Origin: Thaumasiovibrio subtropicus
GTDB taxonomy: Bacteria > Pseudomonadota > Gammaproteobacteria > Enterobacterales > Vibrionaceae
Assembly (NCBI RefSeq): GCF_019703835.1
Contig: NZ_AP023054.1
Span: forward strand, 1,426,001-1,490,000
Reading direction: 5' to 3'
Length of the DNA stretch: 64,000 nt
Part shown: positions 43,730 through 52,966 of the stretch, one piece after another
Numbering within the stretch: position 1 is the stretch's first letter
How the letters are laid out: each line of letters begins with the position of its first letter
Notes under the pieces: generated by a model
What the model saw: only the letters and a program-made list of their open reading frames with translations
Databases searched by the model: none
What the model was told of the DNA's origin: nothing
Made by a program: the position numbers and the translations under genes

Positions 43730-43745
43730 TTTGGGTCAACCAATT
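43730..43745. promoter_or_regulatory. UxuR-like operator 3
   Basis: Reads AATTGGTTGACCCAAA on the minus strand; 34 bp from operator 2 (about three helical turns). Confidence 0.65.
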
Positions 43746-43812
43746 GTGGTTTGGTCTTTGACTGTTACCTGATGTCCGCCAATAATGACCTCAATAACGG
43801 CGACACCCTACA

Positions 43813-43828
43813 AATTGGATAACCAATC
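43813..43828. promoter_or_regulatory. UxuR-like operator 4
   Basis: AATTGGATAACCAATC, immediately before the ribosome-binding site of the dctP-type gene, well placed to block transcription. Confidence 0.65.
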
Positions 43829-43842
43829 TTACGGAGATAATA

Positions 43843-44823
43843 ATGAAGACATCCAAACGCGTTCTGACGGCTCTTGTTGGTGCAGCACTGACTTTTGGCG
43901 CAACCTCCGCTTATGCGGCAACCACACTGAAATTGAGCCACAACCACAATCGAGATCATGCTGTACATAAAGCGATGGCTGCGATGGCGAAAGAGGTAAA
44001 AGAGCTGACTGATGGCGATGTGCGTATTCGTATTTATCCGGATGCTCAGCTTGGTACTCAGCGAGAATCGATGGAACTGATGCAAAATGGCGCACTGGAA
44101 ATGGTGAAGACTAACGCTGCCGAGCTCGAAGCGTTCGCACCTGATTACGCAGTATTCAATTTGCCATACCTTTTCCGCGACCAAGCCCATTACTTCAATG
44201 TTAAAGAAGGTGAGATTGGCGAAGAGATTCTTGCGTCTTCACGAGATAGCGGCTTTGTAGGTGTGACCTATTACAATGCGGGCGCGCGCAGTTTCTACAC
44301 ATCGAAGCCCATCAACACACCGGAAGATCTTAAAGGAATGAAAATCCGTGTGCAGCCAAGCCCATCGGCGATCAATATGGTTAACGCGCTAGGAGGAAGT
44401 CCAACCCCGTTGGCCTACGGTGAGCTTTATACCGCGCTGCAGCAAGGTGTAGTGGATGCGGCCGAGAACAACATTCCGTCATTTAGCCTAAGTCGTCACA
44501 GTGAAGTGTCGAAGTACTTTAGCTTAGATGAACATACTATGGTGCCGGACGTATTGGTGATTTCGACCAAAGCTTATGACGCGTTATCGGAAGAAAACCG
44601 TGAGCATTTGAAAACAGCCGCCATCAACTCGATGGAACTGATGAAAGCGCTTTGGGCTGAATCAGAGCAAAAAGAGCGTGCACGCGCAGAAAAGATGGGT
44701 GTCGAATTTGTGTCACCTAACAAAACGGCGTTCGTCGAAGCGGTGCAACCAATTTATGAGAATATTGAATCTAACAACCCTGACTTGCACTCACTGGTTG
44801 AGCGCATTAAAGCGGTTCAATAA
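43843..44823 (+). CDS. TRAP transporter substrate-binding protein (DctP family)
   Basis: 326 residues with a signal peptide (K-R-V-L-T-A-L-V-G-A-A-L, cleaved after A-Y-A-A). DctP marks are Y-P-D-A-Q-L-G-T-Q-R-E, then G-A-R-S-F-Y-T, P-E-D-L-K-G-M-K-I-R-V and Q-Q-G-V-V-D-A-A-E-N-N-I-P-S-F. The Arg in K-I-R-V normally binds the substrate carboxylate, fitting a hexuronate. Start supported by ACGGAG. Transcribed divergently from its two permease genes. Confidence 0.93.
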   Translation: MKTSKRVLTALVGAALTFGATSAYAATTLKLSHNHNRDHAVHKAMAAMAKEVKELTDGDVRIRIYPDAQLGTQRESMELMQNGALEMVKTNAAELEAFAPDYAVFNLPYLFRDQAHYFNVKEGEIGEEILASSRDSGFVGVTYYNAGARSFYTSKPINTPEDLKGMKIRVQPSPSAINMVNALGGSPTPLAYGELYTALQQGVVDAAENNIPSFSLSRHSEVSKYFSLDEHTMVPDVLVISTKAYDALSEENREHLKTAAINSMELMKALWAESEQKERARAEKMGVEFVSPNKTAFVEAVQPIYENIESNNPDLHSLVERIKAVQ

Positions 44824-44832
44824 GTTAGGTCT

Positions 44833-44860
44833 GAAATTGCTGGCGTAGGCCAGCAATTTC
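44833..44860 (+). other. Stem-loop after the DctP gene
   Basis: GAAATTGCTGGC (44833-44844) and GCCAGCAATTTC (44849-44860), a perfect 12-bp stem with a 4-nt loop, without a T-run. Confidence 0.7.
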
Positions 44861-44884
44861 AAGGTATTGCACAAAAGACACATT

Positions 44885-44900
44885 AATTGATTGACCAATT
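44885..44900. promoter_or_regulatory. UxuR-like operator 5
   Basis: AATTGATTGACCAATT, 34 bp before uxuR, suggesting autoregulation. Confidence 0.65.
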
Positions 44901-44934
44901 TAGATAGCGTATTAAGATTGCATTAGTTGGAGCG

Positions 44935-45717
44935 ATGGAACAGATACAAAACCTTATTATGATGCCCTTTGAACCGAAACGACCTTATCAAGAAATTGGC
45001 TTAATTCTCAGACAACAACTGGCTGAGGGTGAGTACAAGGTCGGGGATCGACTGCCTCCTGAACGAGATATTGCTGACAAACTCGATGTGAGTCGTACGG
45101 TTGTACGCGAAGCCATCATCATGTTAGAGCTCGAAAACTTGGTGGAAGTGAAAAAAGGCTCTGGGGTTTATGTCATTAATATTCCAAACCAGTCAAATGG
45201 TCGCGAAGCGGTATTTTCCGATGAAGCGGGTCCCTTTGAGATGCTCCAAGCCCGTCAATTGCTAGAGAGTAATATCGCTGAGTTTGCAGCCATGCAGGTA
45301 ACACCCGGCGATATTGCTAAAATGCGTGCGGCATTGGCATTGGAGAAATCCGAGTTTGAAAAGGGCATTGATGAAAGCAAAGGGGATGAAGAATTTCATC
45401 TCTGTATCGCCCGAGCGACTCAGAACTCTGTGTTGGTTGAAATGCTGAAACACTCTTGGGATATGCGAGAAAACAGCCCAATGTGGAAGAAGCTTCACAC
45501 GCATATTATTGATCAAGCTTACCGAGAGGATTGGCTCGAAGATCACGCAAAAATCTTGACGGCGATGCAACGCAAAGATCCTATTGCGGCCAAACATGCC
45601 ATGTGGCAACACCTTGAAAATGTAAAACAACGTTTGTTAGAGCTTTCCGATGTGAACGACCCATCGTTCGATGGCTTCTTGTTCAGCTCTAATCCTGTTG
45701 TCCTCGTAACTGAGTAA
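44935..45717 (+). CDS. uxuR: GntR-family (FadR subfamily) hexuronate regulator UxuR-like
   Basis: 260 residues from the ATG at 44935; an internal ATG at 44959 is a fair alternative, since the purine run before 44935 is very close. The winged helix is R-P-Y-Q-E-I-G-L-I-L-R, then R-L-P-P-E-R-D-I-A-D-K-L-D-V-S-R-T-V-V-R-E-A-I-I-M-L-E-L, nearly the E. coli UxuR/ExuR pattern. The all-helical FCD ligand domain follows (E-F-H-L-C-I-A, H-A-K-I-L-T-A). Five AATTGG-type palindromes in this locus fit as its operators. Fructuronate or glucuronate is the expected inducer. Confidence 0.88.
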   Translation: MEQIQNLIMMPFEPKRPYQEIGLILRQQLAEGEYKVGDRLPPERDIADKLDVSRTVVREAIIMLELENLVEVKKGSGVYVINIPNQSNGREAVFSDEAGPFEMLQARQLLESNIAEFAAMQVTPGDIAKMRAALALEKSEFEKGIDESKGDEEFHLCIARATQNSVLVEMLKHSWDMRENSPMWKKLHTHIIDQAYREDWLEDHAKILTAMQRKDPIAAKHAMWQHLENVKQRLLELSDVNDPSFDGFLFSSNPVVLVTE

Positions 45718-45720
45718 TTC

Positions 45721-45739
45721 ACTCAGAATCTGAGTTTTT
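45721..45739 (+). terminator. Rho-independent terminator after uxuR
   Basis: ACTCAG/CTGAGT with a 3-nt loop, followed by a T-run (45721-45739). Confidence 0.7.
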
Positions 45740-45847
45740 ATTGCGCTTTTGTCGGGTGACTACGTCACTCGATGACCAAATAATAAATACGTACTGATAT
45801 TCAACGTTTGTTTGAAGGTTCAGTCATGTTCAAAAAAGGTGATTGTT

Positions 45848-47032
45848 ATGGAGCAAACTTGGCGCTGGTATGGCCCCAATGATGGCGTGTCGTTAAACGA
45901 TATTAAACAGGCGGGTGCGACAGGGATTGTGACTGCGTTACACCACATACCCAATGGGGAGGTGTGGTCAAAAGAAGAAATTATGGCTCGCAAGGCCTTA
46001 ATTGAAGAAAAAGGGCTGACATGGTCTGTGGTCGAAAGTGTGCCTGTGCATGAAGAGATCAAAACGCGCAGTGGTCACTACGAGACTTGGATTGATAATT
46101 ATAAAGCGACGCTAGAAAACTTAGCGGCGTGCGGTATTGATACCGTTTGCTATAACTTCATGCCAGTACTTGATTGGACGCGTACGGACCTTGAGTACGA
46201 AATGCCGGATGGTTCAAGAGCGTTGCGTTTCGATCAAATTGCCTTTGCGGCTTTTGAGCTTCACATTTTAAAACGTCCCAATGCGGCAGAGGCTTATACG
46301 GTAGAAGAGCGTGATCAAGCCGCGACCTATTTTGCTCAGATGAGCCAAGGTGACGTTGATAAGCTGACTGCCAATATTATCGCGGGTTTACCGGGTGCTG
46401 AAGAAGGGTATACGCTAGACGAGTTTCAAGCGCAGCTCGATCGCTATCAAGCGATTGACCGCGAGACACTTCGAAATAACATGGCGCTGTTTCTTGACGC
46501 CTTGATGCCGACTTGTGAAGCGCATGGCATCAAGTTGGCGGTTCACCCTGATGATCCGCCACGGCCGATTCTGGGTTTACCTCGCGTTGTTTCAACCATT
46601 GAAGACATTGAATGGCTAACCACGCGCGTACCTAGCAGTGCGAATGGTATCACTATGTGTACGGGATCTTATGGCGTCCGTGGTGACAATGATCTCGTCA
46701 ATATGATCGAGCAGTATGGTGACCGTATTTACTTTACGCATTTACGTTCTACCAAGCGTGAAGATAACCCAATGACTTTCCATGAAGCGGCGCATCTAGA
46801 TGGCGATGTCGACATGTATGAAGTCGTAAAAGCGATACTTGTCGAAGAGGAACGCCGAGCCGCACAGGGCAATCATCGATTAATACCCATGCGTCCTGAT
46901 CACGGCCATCAGATGATTGATGATTTAACCAAGAAAACCAATCCCGGCTACTCGTGTATTGGTCGCTTAAAAGGTTTAGCAGAAATTCGTGGTTTAGAAC
47001 TCGGTTTGAAGCGCGCCTTATTTAACAAGTAG
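45848..47032 (+). CDS. uxuA: Mannonate dehydratase
   Basis: 394 residues from the ATG at 45848, with AAGGTGA upstream; a 12-codon longer frame is unlikely. Marks are T-W-R-W-Y-G-P-N-D at the N-terminus, [15 protein letters not shown], the metal-binding [18 protein letters not shown] and F-T-H-L-R-S, and M-R-P-D-H-G-H near the end. It dehydrates D-mannonate to 2-keto-3-deoxygluconate. No kdgK or eda is in the window. Confidence 0.95.
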   Translation: MEQTWRWYGPNDGVSLNDIKQAGATGIVTALHHIPNGEVWSKEEIMARKALIEEKGLTWSVVESVPVHEEIKTRSGHYETWIDNYKATLENLAACGIDTVCYNFMPVLDWTRTDLEYEMPDGSRALRFDQIAFAAFELHILKRPNAAEAYTVEERDQAATYFAQMSQGDVDKLTANIIAGLPGAEEGYTLDEFQAQLDRYQAIDRETLRNNMALFLDALMPTCEAHGIKLAVHPDDPPRPILGLPRVVSTIEDIEWLTTRVPSSANGITMCTGSYGVRGDNDLVNMIEQYGDRIYFTHLRSTKREDNPMTFHEAAHLDGDVDMYEVVKAILVEEERRAAQGNHRLIPMRPDHGHQMIDDLTKKTNPGYSCIGRLKGLAEIRGLELGLKRALFNK

Positions 47033-47055
47033 CGTTCACGCCTTATTCATTAACT

Positions 47056-47082
47056 AAAACCCGAGCAGTGCTCGGGTTTTTT
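47056..47082. terminator. Bidirectional terminator between uxuA and etf-QO
   Basis: AAAACCCGAGC (47056-47066) and GCTCGGGTTTT (47070-47080) with a 3-nt loop and T-run on the plus strand and an A-run mirror on the minus strand; it lies between two convergent genes. Confidence 0.88.
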
Positions 47083-48722
47083 CACATCTTGCCATAATTT
47101 GGCCCACTGCCACCTTCAGGGGGCATCCAGCGAATATTGAGGTTAGGGTCCTTGATATCGCACGTTTTACAGTGAATACAGTTGCCTGCATTGATCTGTA
47201 ACCTTGCTGCTTCCCCATCATCCACAATTTCATACACGCCCGCGGGACAATAGCGTTGGGCAGGTTCGGCGAACAAGGGTAGATTGATATCGATGGGTGT
47301 TTGAGGGCAGGTGAGATGTAGGTGGCAAGGTTGATTCTCGGGATGATGGATCCCCGTAAGAAAGACAGAGCTTGCTCGATCGAAGGTGTATTGATTGTCA
47401 TAAGGGGGATAATCAATCGGCTTGTGGTGGTCAATACGCTCCGTTGCTTGATGATCTGGTAAATCGTCATTGAATTTCCATGGCGGAGTATGTTCAAACA
47501 AGTACTGTTCGACGGTAGCAAGACCGCCAGCCAATACCGGGCCTAAACGATGGATGGATGCAGCAAATGTTTGCGTTTGTTTAAGTTCGTCAAACAGCCA
47601 TGTGGATTCAAAAAACGTCTTATAGTCGGGGCGGATTGGTAGCGAGGGCTCTTTGTAGGCATCAAGAATGGCTTCAGCCGCAATCATGCCAGATTTCATG
47701 GCACAATGGCTGCCTTTGATTCTGGCAACATCTAACGTACCCGCATCACAGCCGATAAGGATCCCGCCGGGAAAACTCTGTTCAGGTAGAGAGAGTAATC
47801 CACCTTTAGTCAGCGTTCGTGCGCCGTAGCTCACTCTCTCGCCGCCTTCTAGCCAGGTTTTGATCTGAGGATGCCTTTTAAGTTGCTGAAACTCTTCGTA
47901 AGGGTTGAGATAAGGGTTGCGATAGTTGAGGTCAACGATGAGGCCAACGATAACTTCATTGTCGTTAATTTGATAACAGAACCCGCCACCACTGGCCTTA
48001 CCTGAGAGTGGATACCCAATGGTATGTAGCACTGAGCCCGCCGCGTGAATGGCATGCGGCACTTGCCAGCGCTCTTTGAACCCGAGGGCGTAATGCTGGA
48101 CTTCACATTGTTTATCGAGCGTAAACTGAGAAATAACCTCTTTGCCTAAATGGCCGCGTGAGCCTTCGGCAAGCAGGGTGTAGGTTGCAAGTATGTCAAT
48201 ACCTTCTTGATAGTTGCTTGTTTGTTGTCGACGACTATCTAGGCCTTTTTCACCCGTCGTAACACCGACGACTTTTCCTGACTCATCGTAACAGAGTGAC
48301 GCGGCACTGAACCCGGTGAAGATCTCCACACCCAGACTCTGTGCTTGGTTGGCAAGCCATTGGCACAGTTCACCAAGGCTGATAATGAAATGGTCGTCGT
48401 TATGAAGGCTAGGCGGGATCAGGCTATTGGGGATTGTGATGGCGAAATCGTGATTGGCCAAAAAGGCCAGCTTGTCATGAGTAACAGCTTGGGTGACAGG
48501 CGCGTCGAGATCTCTCCAATCGGGAAACATCTCCTCGAGTGGCCGTTTGTCGAAAATAGCGCCAGAGATAATATGGCCCCCCACAACGTCTGCCTTTTCA
48601 ACGACGGCAACAGACAGCGAACGATCTTCGAGTTTTGCGAGTTTCATTATCTGGCAGGCCGCACTTAAGCCAGCAGGCCCTGCTCCAACAATCACGATGT
48701 CAAAGGTGATGGACTCTCGCAT
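47082..48722 (-). CDS. Electron transfer flavoprotein-ubiquinone oxidoreductase
   Basis: 546 residues. The FAD-binding site is V-I-V-G-A-G-P-A-G-L-S-A-A (about residue 10). G-C-D-A-G-T-L-D-V-A and K-G-S-H-C-A-M-K-S-G are family-typical, and the C-terminal 4Fe-4S ligands lie in N-C-I-H-C-K-T-C-D-I-K-D-P-N. It is a monotopic inner-membrane enzyme passing electrons from ETF to the quinone pool. Divergent from etfBA with a LiuR-like site between, so it serves the acyl-CoA dehydrogenases of the branched-chain pathway. Confidence 0.94.
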   Translation of the reverse strand: MRESITFDIVIVGAGPAGLSAACQIMKLAKLEDRSLSVAVVEKADVVGGHIISGAIFDKRPLEEMFPDWRDLDAPVTQAVTHDKLAFLANHDFAITIPNSLIPPSLHNDDHFIISLGELCQWLANQAQSLGVEIFTGFSAASLCYDESGKVVGVTTGEKGLDSRRQQTSNYQEGIDILATYTLLAEGSRGHLGKEVISQFTLDKQCEVQHYALGFKERWQVPHAIHAAGSVLHTIGYPLSGKASGGGFCYQINDNEVIVGLIVDLNYRNPYLNPYEEFQQLKRHPQIKTWLEGGERVSYGARTLTKGGLLSLPEQSFPGGILIGCDAGTLDVARIKGSHCAMKSGMIAAEAILDAYKEPSLPIRPDYKTFFESTWLFDELKQTQTFAASIHRLGPVLAGGLATVEQYLFEHTPPWKFNDDLPDHQATERIDHHKPIDYPPYDNQYTFDRASSVFLTGIHHPENQPCHLHLTCPQTPIDINLPLFAEPAQRYCPAGVYEIVDDGEAARLQINAGNCIHCKTCDIKDPNLNIRWMPPEGGSGPNYGKM

Positions 48723-48898
48723 GATTCACTCCTATCACGACTTAATCTATTAACTTATTAGTTCATAACTGGGCATTGCGTTGTGTTATCTGCTTAACCA
48801 CTCTGCTTAGGCGCGGTGAACAAGCAGAATCGAATATCGCCATTTCTATGCTGTCAGGGAATCTTTACGCTTCGTTAAGTATGGCACAGGCTATTACG

Positions 48899-48914
48899 TT
48901 GACGTAAACGTAAA
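48899..48914. promoter_or_regulatory. LiuR-like operator, copy 2
   Basis: TTGACGTAAACGTAAA in the divergent etf-QO/etfB promoter region; 14 of 16 positions equal the site at 26155-26170. Confidence 0.7.
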
Positions 48915-48974
48915 CTTTTCTACGCTTAGGAGAAACAGATTTGGCTACGATTGCTCTCTCGTTTTGGAGGTACT

Positions 48975-49733
48975 ATGCAGGTACTTGTTGGACTCAAGCG
49001 TGTTCCCGATCCCTATACGAAAGTGATGTTGAAACAAAGTGACGCAGAGACGGTCACGATTGAAACCAAGCACATCAAGCATGTGATCAATCCATTTTGT
49101 GAAATCGCGCTGGAACAAGCCATTCAACTTAAAGAGGCTGGGCTGGTAGAGAGGGTGACGGTTGTTTCTATCGGTGATGAGGCCAGTGTTGAAACCTTGC
49201 GAGCTGGGTTGGCGATGGGGGCGGATGATGCCATCCATGTACATGAAGATAAACCGGTTGAGCCGCTATTGGTCGCAAAAGTGTTTGCTGCCTTGGTGAA
49301 GGCGCACAACGCCCAACTCGTGTTGTTAGGTAAGCAAAGTATTGACAGCGATAACGGCCAAGTCCCGTCGATGTTGGCCGGGTTATTAGACTGGCCGCAG
49401 GCAAGCTGGATCAGTGAGTTACGCATGTCGTCCGGCGCAGTATGGATAACGGAAGAGTCCGATAAAGGAATGTGCGAACTTGAGCTGCAGCTACCCGCCG
49501 TTGTCAGTGTTGATCTTCGCTTGAATGAGCCGCGCTTTACCTCTCTCCCCAATATTATGAAGGCGCGAACCAAGCCACTCTCGACACTCCAGTTGGAAGA
49601 TCTAGGCCTCGTTTATGAGCAACGACATCAGTGTGTCGCCTATTACCCGCCAAAGTCCCGTTCTGCGGGTGAGAAAGTGGAGTCTGTCGAGGTTCTTTTG
49701 GCCGCGATTAAACGTGCAAGGGAGGCGGTATGA
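48975..49733 (+). CDS. etfB: Electron transfer flavoprotein beta subunit
   Basis: 252 residues from the ATG at 48975, with GGAGG upstream; an earlier in-frame start adds eight poor codons. Marks are V-L-V-G-L-K-R-V-P-D-P-Y, N-P-F-C-E-I-A-L-E-Q-A-I-Q-L-K-E-A-G, D-D-A-I-H-V and L-L-G-K-Q-S-I-D-S-D-N-G-Q-V (AMP-binding region). With EtfA it carries electrons from acyl-CoA dehydrogenases to ETF-QO. Overlaps etfA by ATGA. Confidence 0.93.
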   Translation: MQVLVGLKRVPDPYTKVMLKQSDAETVTIETKHIKHVINPFCEIALEQAIQLKEAGLVERVTVVSIGDEASVETLRAGLAMGADDAIHVHEDKPVEPLLVAKVFAALVKAHNAQLVLLGKQSIDSDNGQVPSMLAGLLDWPQASWISELRMSSGAVWITEESDKGMCELELQLPAVVSVDLRLNEPRFTSLPNIMKARTKPLSTLQLEDLGLVYEQRHQCVAYYPPKSRSAGEKVESVEVLLAAIKRAREAV

Positions 49734-50686
49734 GTGAGCCACATGCAACGGGGGTCTTGGTTTATCTGTGCCATGACACGCCTTTATCTTCAGCCAAAAA
49801 GCTAATCGATATCGTCCGATCTGAAATCGCCGGACAACCAGAGATTGATGTTCTTGTTGCTGGTGAGGACAGCAAGAAAACACGCATTGAAGGGCTTCAG
49901 CATCAAGGTGTTGTAAATAAGGTTTTATTGCTGCCGTCTGAAGATACTCAATTGGCGGTGGCGAGTGCCGACGCTCTGTCTCAACAAGCTCCCAATTATC
50001 GCTATTTGGTCGCGGCTTCTGGGCAACACAATCAAGTCACACTCTCTCGTGTTGCTGCACAGCATGATGTTGGCATGCTCTCTGATGTCGTCGCCATTCG
50101 AGGTGAGCAGTTTGTGCGTCCTATGTACGCCGGGAACGCGCTCGCGTGTATGACGACAAGTGATCCTCTGATTGTGATGACACTCAGGGTAAGTGCATTT
50201 GATGTTGAGCCACAGATTGGCGACAAGGCGGCATCGAGTGAAGAGATGCCGTTGTCGCTGACATCAAATGGCGTGGCATCGACTAAGTGGTTGGCACATC
50301 ATCTCCTTGAATCGGCGAGGCCTGAATTAGGGTCAGCAGAGATTGTTGTATCTGGAGGGCGGGGGTTTCAACAAGCTGAACATTTTGAACTGTTGGAGGC
50401 GTTAGCAGACAAGCTAGGTGCAGCGATTGGGGCATCTCGTGCGGCTGTCGATGCAGGCTTTATCAGTAATGATCACCAAGTGGGGCAAACCGGCAAAGTG
50501 ATTGCGCCGAAACTTTATATTGCGATTGGTATCTCTGGCGCTATTCAACATGTGGCGGGGATAAAGGACGCGGGGGTCGTGATAGCAATTAACCGTGATC
50601 CGGACGCTGCCATCTTTGATGTTGCCGATGTGGGCTATGTTGGCGACTTATTTGACGTGTTACCTCAACTCATAGATGGACTTTAG
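49730..50686 (+). CDS. etfA: Electron transfer flavoprotein alpha subunit
   Basis: 318 residues. The C-terminal FAD domain is clear: V-V-S-G-G-R-G, A-S-R-A-A-V-D-A-G, Q-V-G-Q-T-G-K-V-I-A-P-K-L-Y-I-A-I-G-I-S-G-A-I-Q-H and A-I-N-R-D-P-D-A-A-I-F. A four-nt overlap with etfB shows coupled translation. About 170 nt separate it from the bkd genes; no terminator was identified between. Confidence 0.94.
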   Translation: MSEPHATGVLVYLCHDTPLSSAKKLIDIVRSEIAGQPEIDVLVAGEDSKKTRIEGLQHQGVVNKVLLLPSEDTQLAVASADALSQQAPNYRYLVAASGQHNQVTLSRVAAQHDVGMLSDVVAIRGEQFVRPMYAGNALACMTTSDPLIVMTLRVSAFDVEPQIGDKAASSEEMPLSLTSNGVASTKWLAHHLLESARPELGSAEIVVSGGRGFQQAEHFELLEALADKLGAAIGASRAAVDAGFISNDHQVGQTGKVIAPKLYIAIGISGAIQHVAGIKDAGVVIAINRDPDAAIFDVADVGYVGDLFDVLPQLIDGL

Positions 50687-50855
50687 CTGGGTGTGTAAAG
50701 GGAAATTTACTTCTCTATCAACAAGCAGTTTTTGTCGATTGATGACGTCGTTGCATACACTAAAGGAAATGCGTCGCGATATTGAATACGCGTTTCTTCG
50801 TTGTCATGTTCTCAACGCAAGGAACACCGAGAGCGTGATGCCATGAGGAGGCCTT

Positions 50856-51923
50856 ATGGGCGAGATGCTGCGGTACTTAGCGCTAGATGGCACCAGTGTG
50901 AAAGACTGGTCGACAGTCATGTCATCGGCATATTTGCTAAAACTCTACCAGCACATGGTGCTGGTACGACTCTACGACAAGAAAGCGATAGCCTTACAGC
51001 GAACAGGGCAGCTTGGCACGTATCCATCCCATCTCGGAGCGGAAGCGATCGGTATTGGAACGGGTGCAGCCCTTGAGGACCACGACACACTCATTCCTTA
51101 CTACCGTGACATGCCAGTGCAGTGGATGCGTGGGGTCTCCATGACTCACAACTTACTTTATTGGGGGGGCGATGAGCGGGGTTCCGATTTTCCTTCTCTC
51201 AGCGGTGATTTTCCCTTTTGCGTGCCGATAGCAACCCAATGCACACATGCGGTAGGCGTTGCTACTGCAATGAAACTGCGTCATCAAAGATCCGCTGTTC
51301 TGGTAAACCTTGGTGATGGTGCGACATCAAAAGGGGACTTTTCTGAATCGATCAACTTGGCGGGGGTTTGGCAACTACCGGTCGTGTTTGTGATTAACAA
51401 CAACCAGTGGGCCATTTCTGTGCCGCGTAAGCTGCAATCGGCAGCCTTAACCCTGATCGACAAAGCAAAAGGCGCGGGTATCCCCGGTGTATCGGTAGAT
51501 GGTAATGATGTGATTGCGGTTTATGACAGTGTAAAAGAGGCCTTGCAGCGGGCGCGACGCGGACTGGGGGCGACGGTGATTGAGATGCACAGCTATCGGC
51601 TCAGCGATCACACAACGGCCGACGACGCGAGTCGATACCGCCCTGAGGAAGAGCTTAAAGCGGCATGGCAAGCAGAACCACTGTTGCGCCTCAAACAATA
51701 CCTCATCAACGCACGTTTGTGGACGGATTCGAAACAGCATGAATGGGAACAGAGCTGCGGAAGAGTGATTGAAGACGCCGTTGCACAGTACCACGCCACG
51801 ATGCCGCAAGCGCCCGAGTCAGCGTTCGATCATCTGTACGCTGAGTTGCCACAAGAGCTGCATCAGCAACGTGACGCCTTGATTCAAAAAGCGATGCGGA
51901 TGGAGGCCGACAATGATGGCTGA
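50856..51923 (+). CDS. bkdA1: Branched-chain 2-oxoacid dehydrogenase E1 alpha subunit
   Basis: 355 residues, start with GGAGG upstream. Thiamine-diphosphate motif: G-D-G-A-T-S-K-G-D-F-S-E-S-I-N-L-A-G, ending in I-N-N-N. Also Y-Y-R-D-M-P and Y-R-L-S-D-H-T-T-A-D-D-A-S-R-Y-R (phosphorylation-loop-like region). It decarboxylates the 2-oxoacids of Leu, Ile and Val and passes the acyl group to E2. The bkd genes are tandem with etfBA, joining dehydrogenase and electron-transfer functions. Confidence 0.9.
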   Translation: MGEMLRYLALDGTSVKDWSTVMSSAYLLKLYQHMVLVRLYDKKAIALQRTGQLGTYPSHLGAEAIGIGTGAALEDHDTLIPYYRDMPVQWMRGVSMTHNLLYWGGDERGSDFPSLSGDFPFCVPIATQCTHAVGVATAMKLRHQRSAVLVNLGDGATSKGDFSESINLAGVWQLPVVFVINNNQWAISVPRKLQSAALTLIDKAKGAGIPGVSVDGNDVIAVYDSVKEALQRARRGLGATVIEMHSYRLSDHTTADDASRYRPEEELKAAWQAEPLLRLKQYLINARLWTDSKQHEWEQSCGRVIEDAVAQYHATMPQAPESAFDHLYAELPQELHQQRDALIQKAMRMEADNDG

Positions 51924-52947
51924 ACGACCACTTTCTTTATCTACTACTGATACTAAGCCGCAACAAGCTGTGTCTATGAGCTTACTTGAGGCAGTGAACA
52001 TGGCACTGGATTATGAAATGTCTCGGGATCCCAATGTGGTGGTCTTAGGCGAAGATGTCGCAGAAAACGGCGGGGTCTTTCGAGCCACGCAGGGGTTGAA
52101 GCAGAAATTTGGCTTTAAACGTGTCATGGACACACCGCTTGCAGAGGCGATGATCGGTGGTGTTGCGGTTGGCATGGCAGCGCAAGGGTTGCGGCCCGTT
52201 GCTGAGTTTCAATTTCAAGGCTTTGTTTTTCCGGCAATGGAGCACATTGTTTGTCACGCAGCGAGGCTGCGAAATCGTACCCGTGGTCGGTTAAGTTGTC
52301 CATTGGTGTACCGCGCGCCGTTTGGAGGCGGTATTCACGCCCCAGAGCACCATTCTGAAAGTGTCGAAGCGTTGTTTGCGCATACACCGGGATTACAAGT
52401 GGTGATTCCTTCATCGCCGCAACGCGCTTATGGATTACTGTTGGCGGCGATCCGTAGCAATGACCCCGTGATGTTCTTTGAGCCGAAACGTATCTATCGC
52501 ACGGTGAAATCGTCCGTTGAAAATAATGGCTTGGCTCTGCCACTGGGTCAAAGCTTTGTGCTAAAAGCTGGCCGAGATATCACCCTAGTGACATGGGGTG
52601 CATTGGTTGTGGAAGCAATGCAAGCCGCGACTCAGATGGCCGATCAGGGTATCGATATTGAAGTGATTGATTTGGCCTCGATAAAGCCGATTGATATGGC
52701 GACGATTCTGCAATCGCTTCGAAAAACCGGGCGCTTACTCGTGGTCCATGAAGCGGTGAAAACATGCGGTGTTGGGGCTGAGTTATTAGCGCGGGTTGCG
52801 GAAGAAGGGATGTGTTTGCTCAAAGCGCCACCTGTTCGTTTAACGGGGTTTGATACCGTTATGCCTTATGCAAAGAACGAGGCTTACAACCTGATCTCGG
52901 TTGGGGACATTGTTGAGAAATCGGCACAGTTGATGGAAGACTGGTAG
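51913..52947 (+). CDS. bkdA2: Branched-chain 2-oxoacid dehydrogenase E1 beta subunit
   Basis: 344 residues (341-344, as ATG codons lie at 51913 and 51916). Transketolase-like beta subunit with V-V-V-L-G-E-D-V-A-E-N-G-G-V-F-R-A-T, D-T-P-L-A-E, then P-F-G-G-G-I-H-A-P-E-H-H-S-E-S-V-E and P-S-S-P-Q-R-A-Y-G-L-L. It overlaps bkdA1 by 11 nt. The N-terminal 18 residues before V-S-M-S-L-L-E-A are a little longer than usual. Confidence 0.92.
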   Translation: MMAERPLSLSTTDTKPQQAVSMSLLEAVNMALDYEMSRDPNVVVLGEDVAENGGVFRATQGLKQKFGFKRVMDTPLAEAMIGGVAVGMAAQGLRPVAEFQFQGFVFPAMEHIVCHAARLRNRTRGRLSCPLVYRAPFGGGIHAPEHHSESVEALFAHTPGLQVVIPSSPQRAYGLLLAAIRSNDPVMFFEPKRIYRTVKSSVENNGLALPLGQSFVLKAGRDITLVTWGALVVEAMQAATQMADQGIDIEVIDLASIKPIDMATILQSLRKTGRLLVVHEAVKTCGVGAELLARVAEEGMCLLKAPPVRLTGFDTVMPYAKNEAYNLISVGDIVEKSAQLMEDW

Positions 52948-52966
52948 CAAGCTTGAGTGGAGAGCT

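Noticed and set aside
47054-47521. 155-codon minus-strand ORF overlapping etf-QO
   Set aside because: Same-strand other-frame shadow of the 3' end of a clear family member; it also crosses the terminator.
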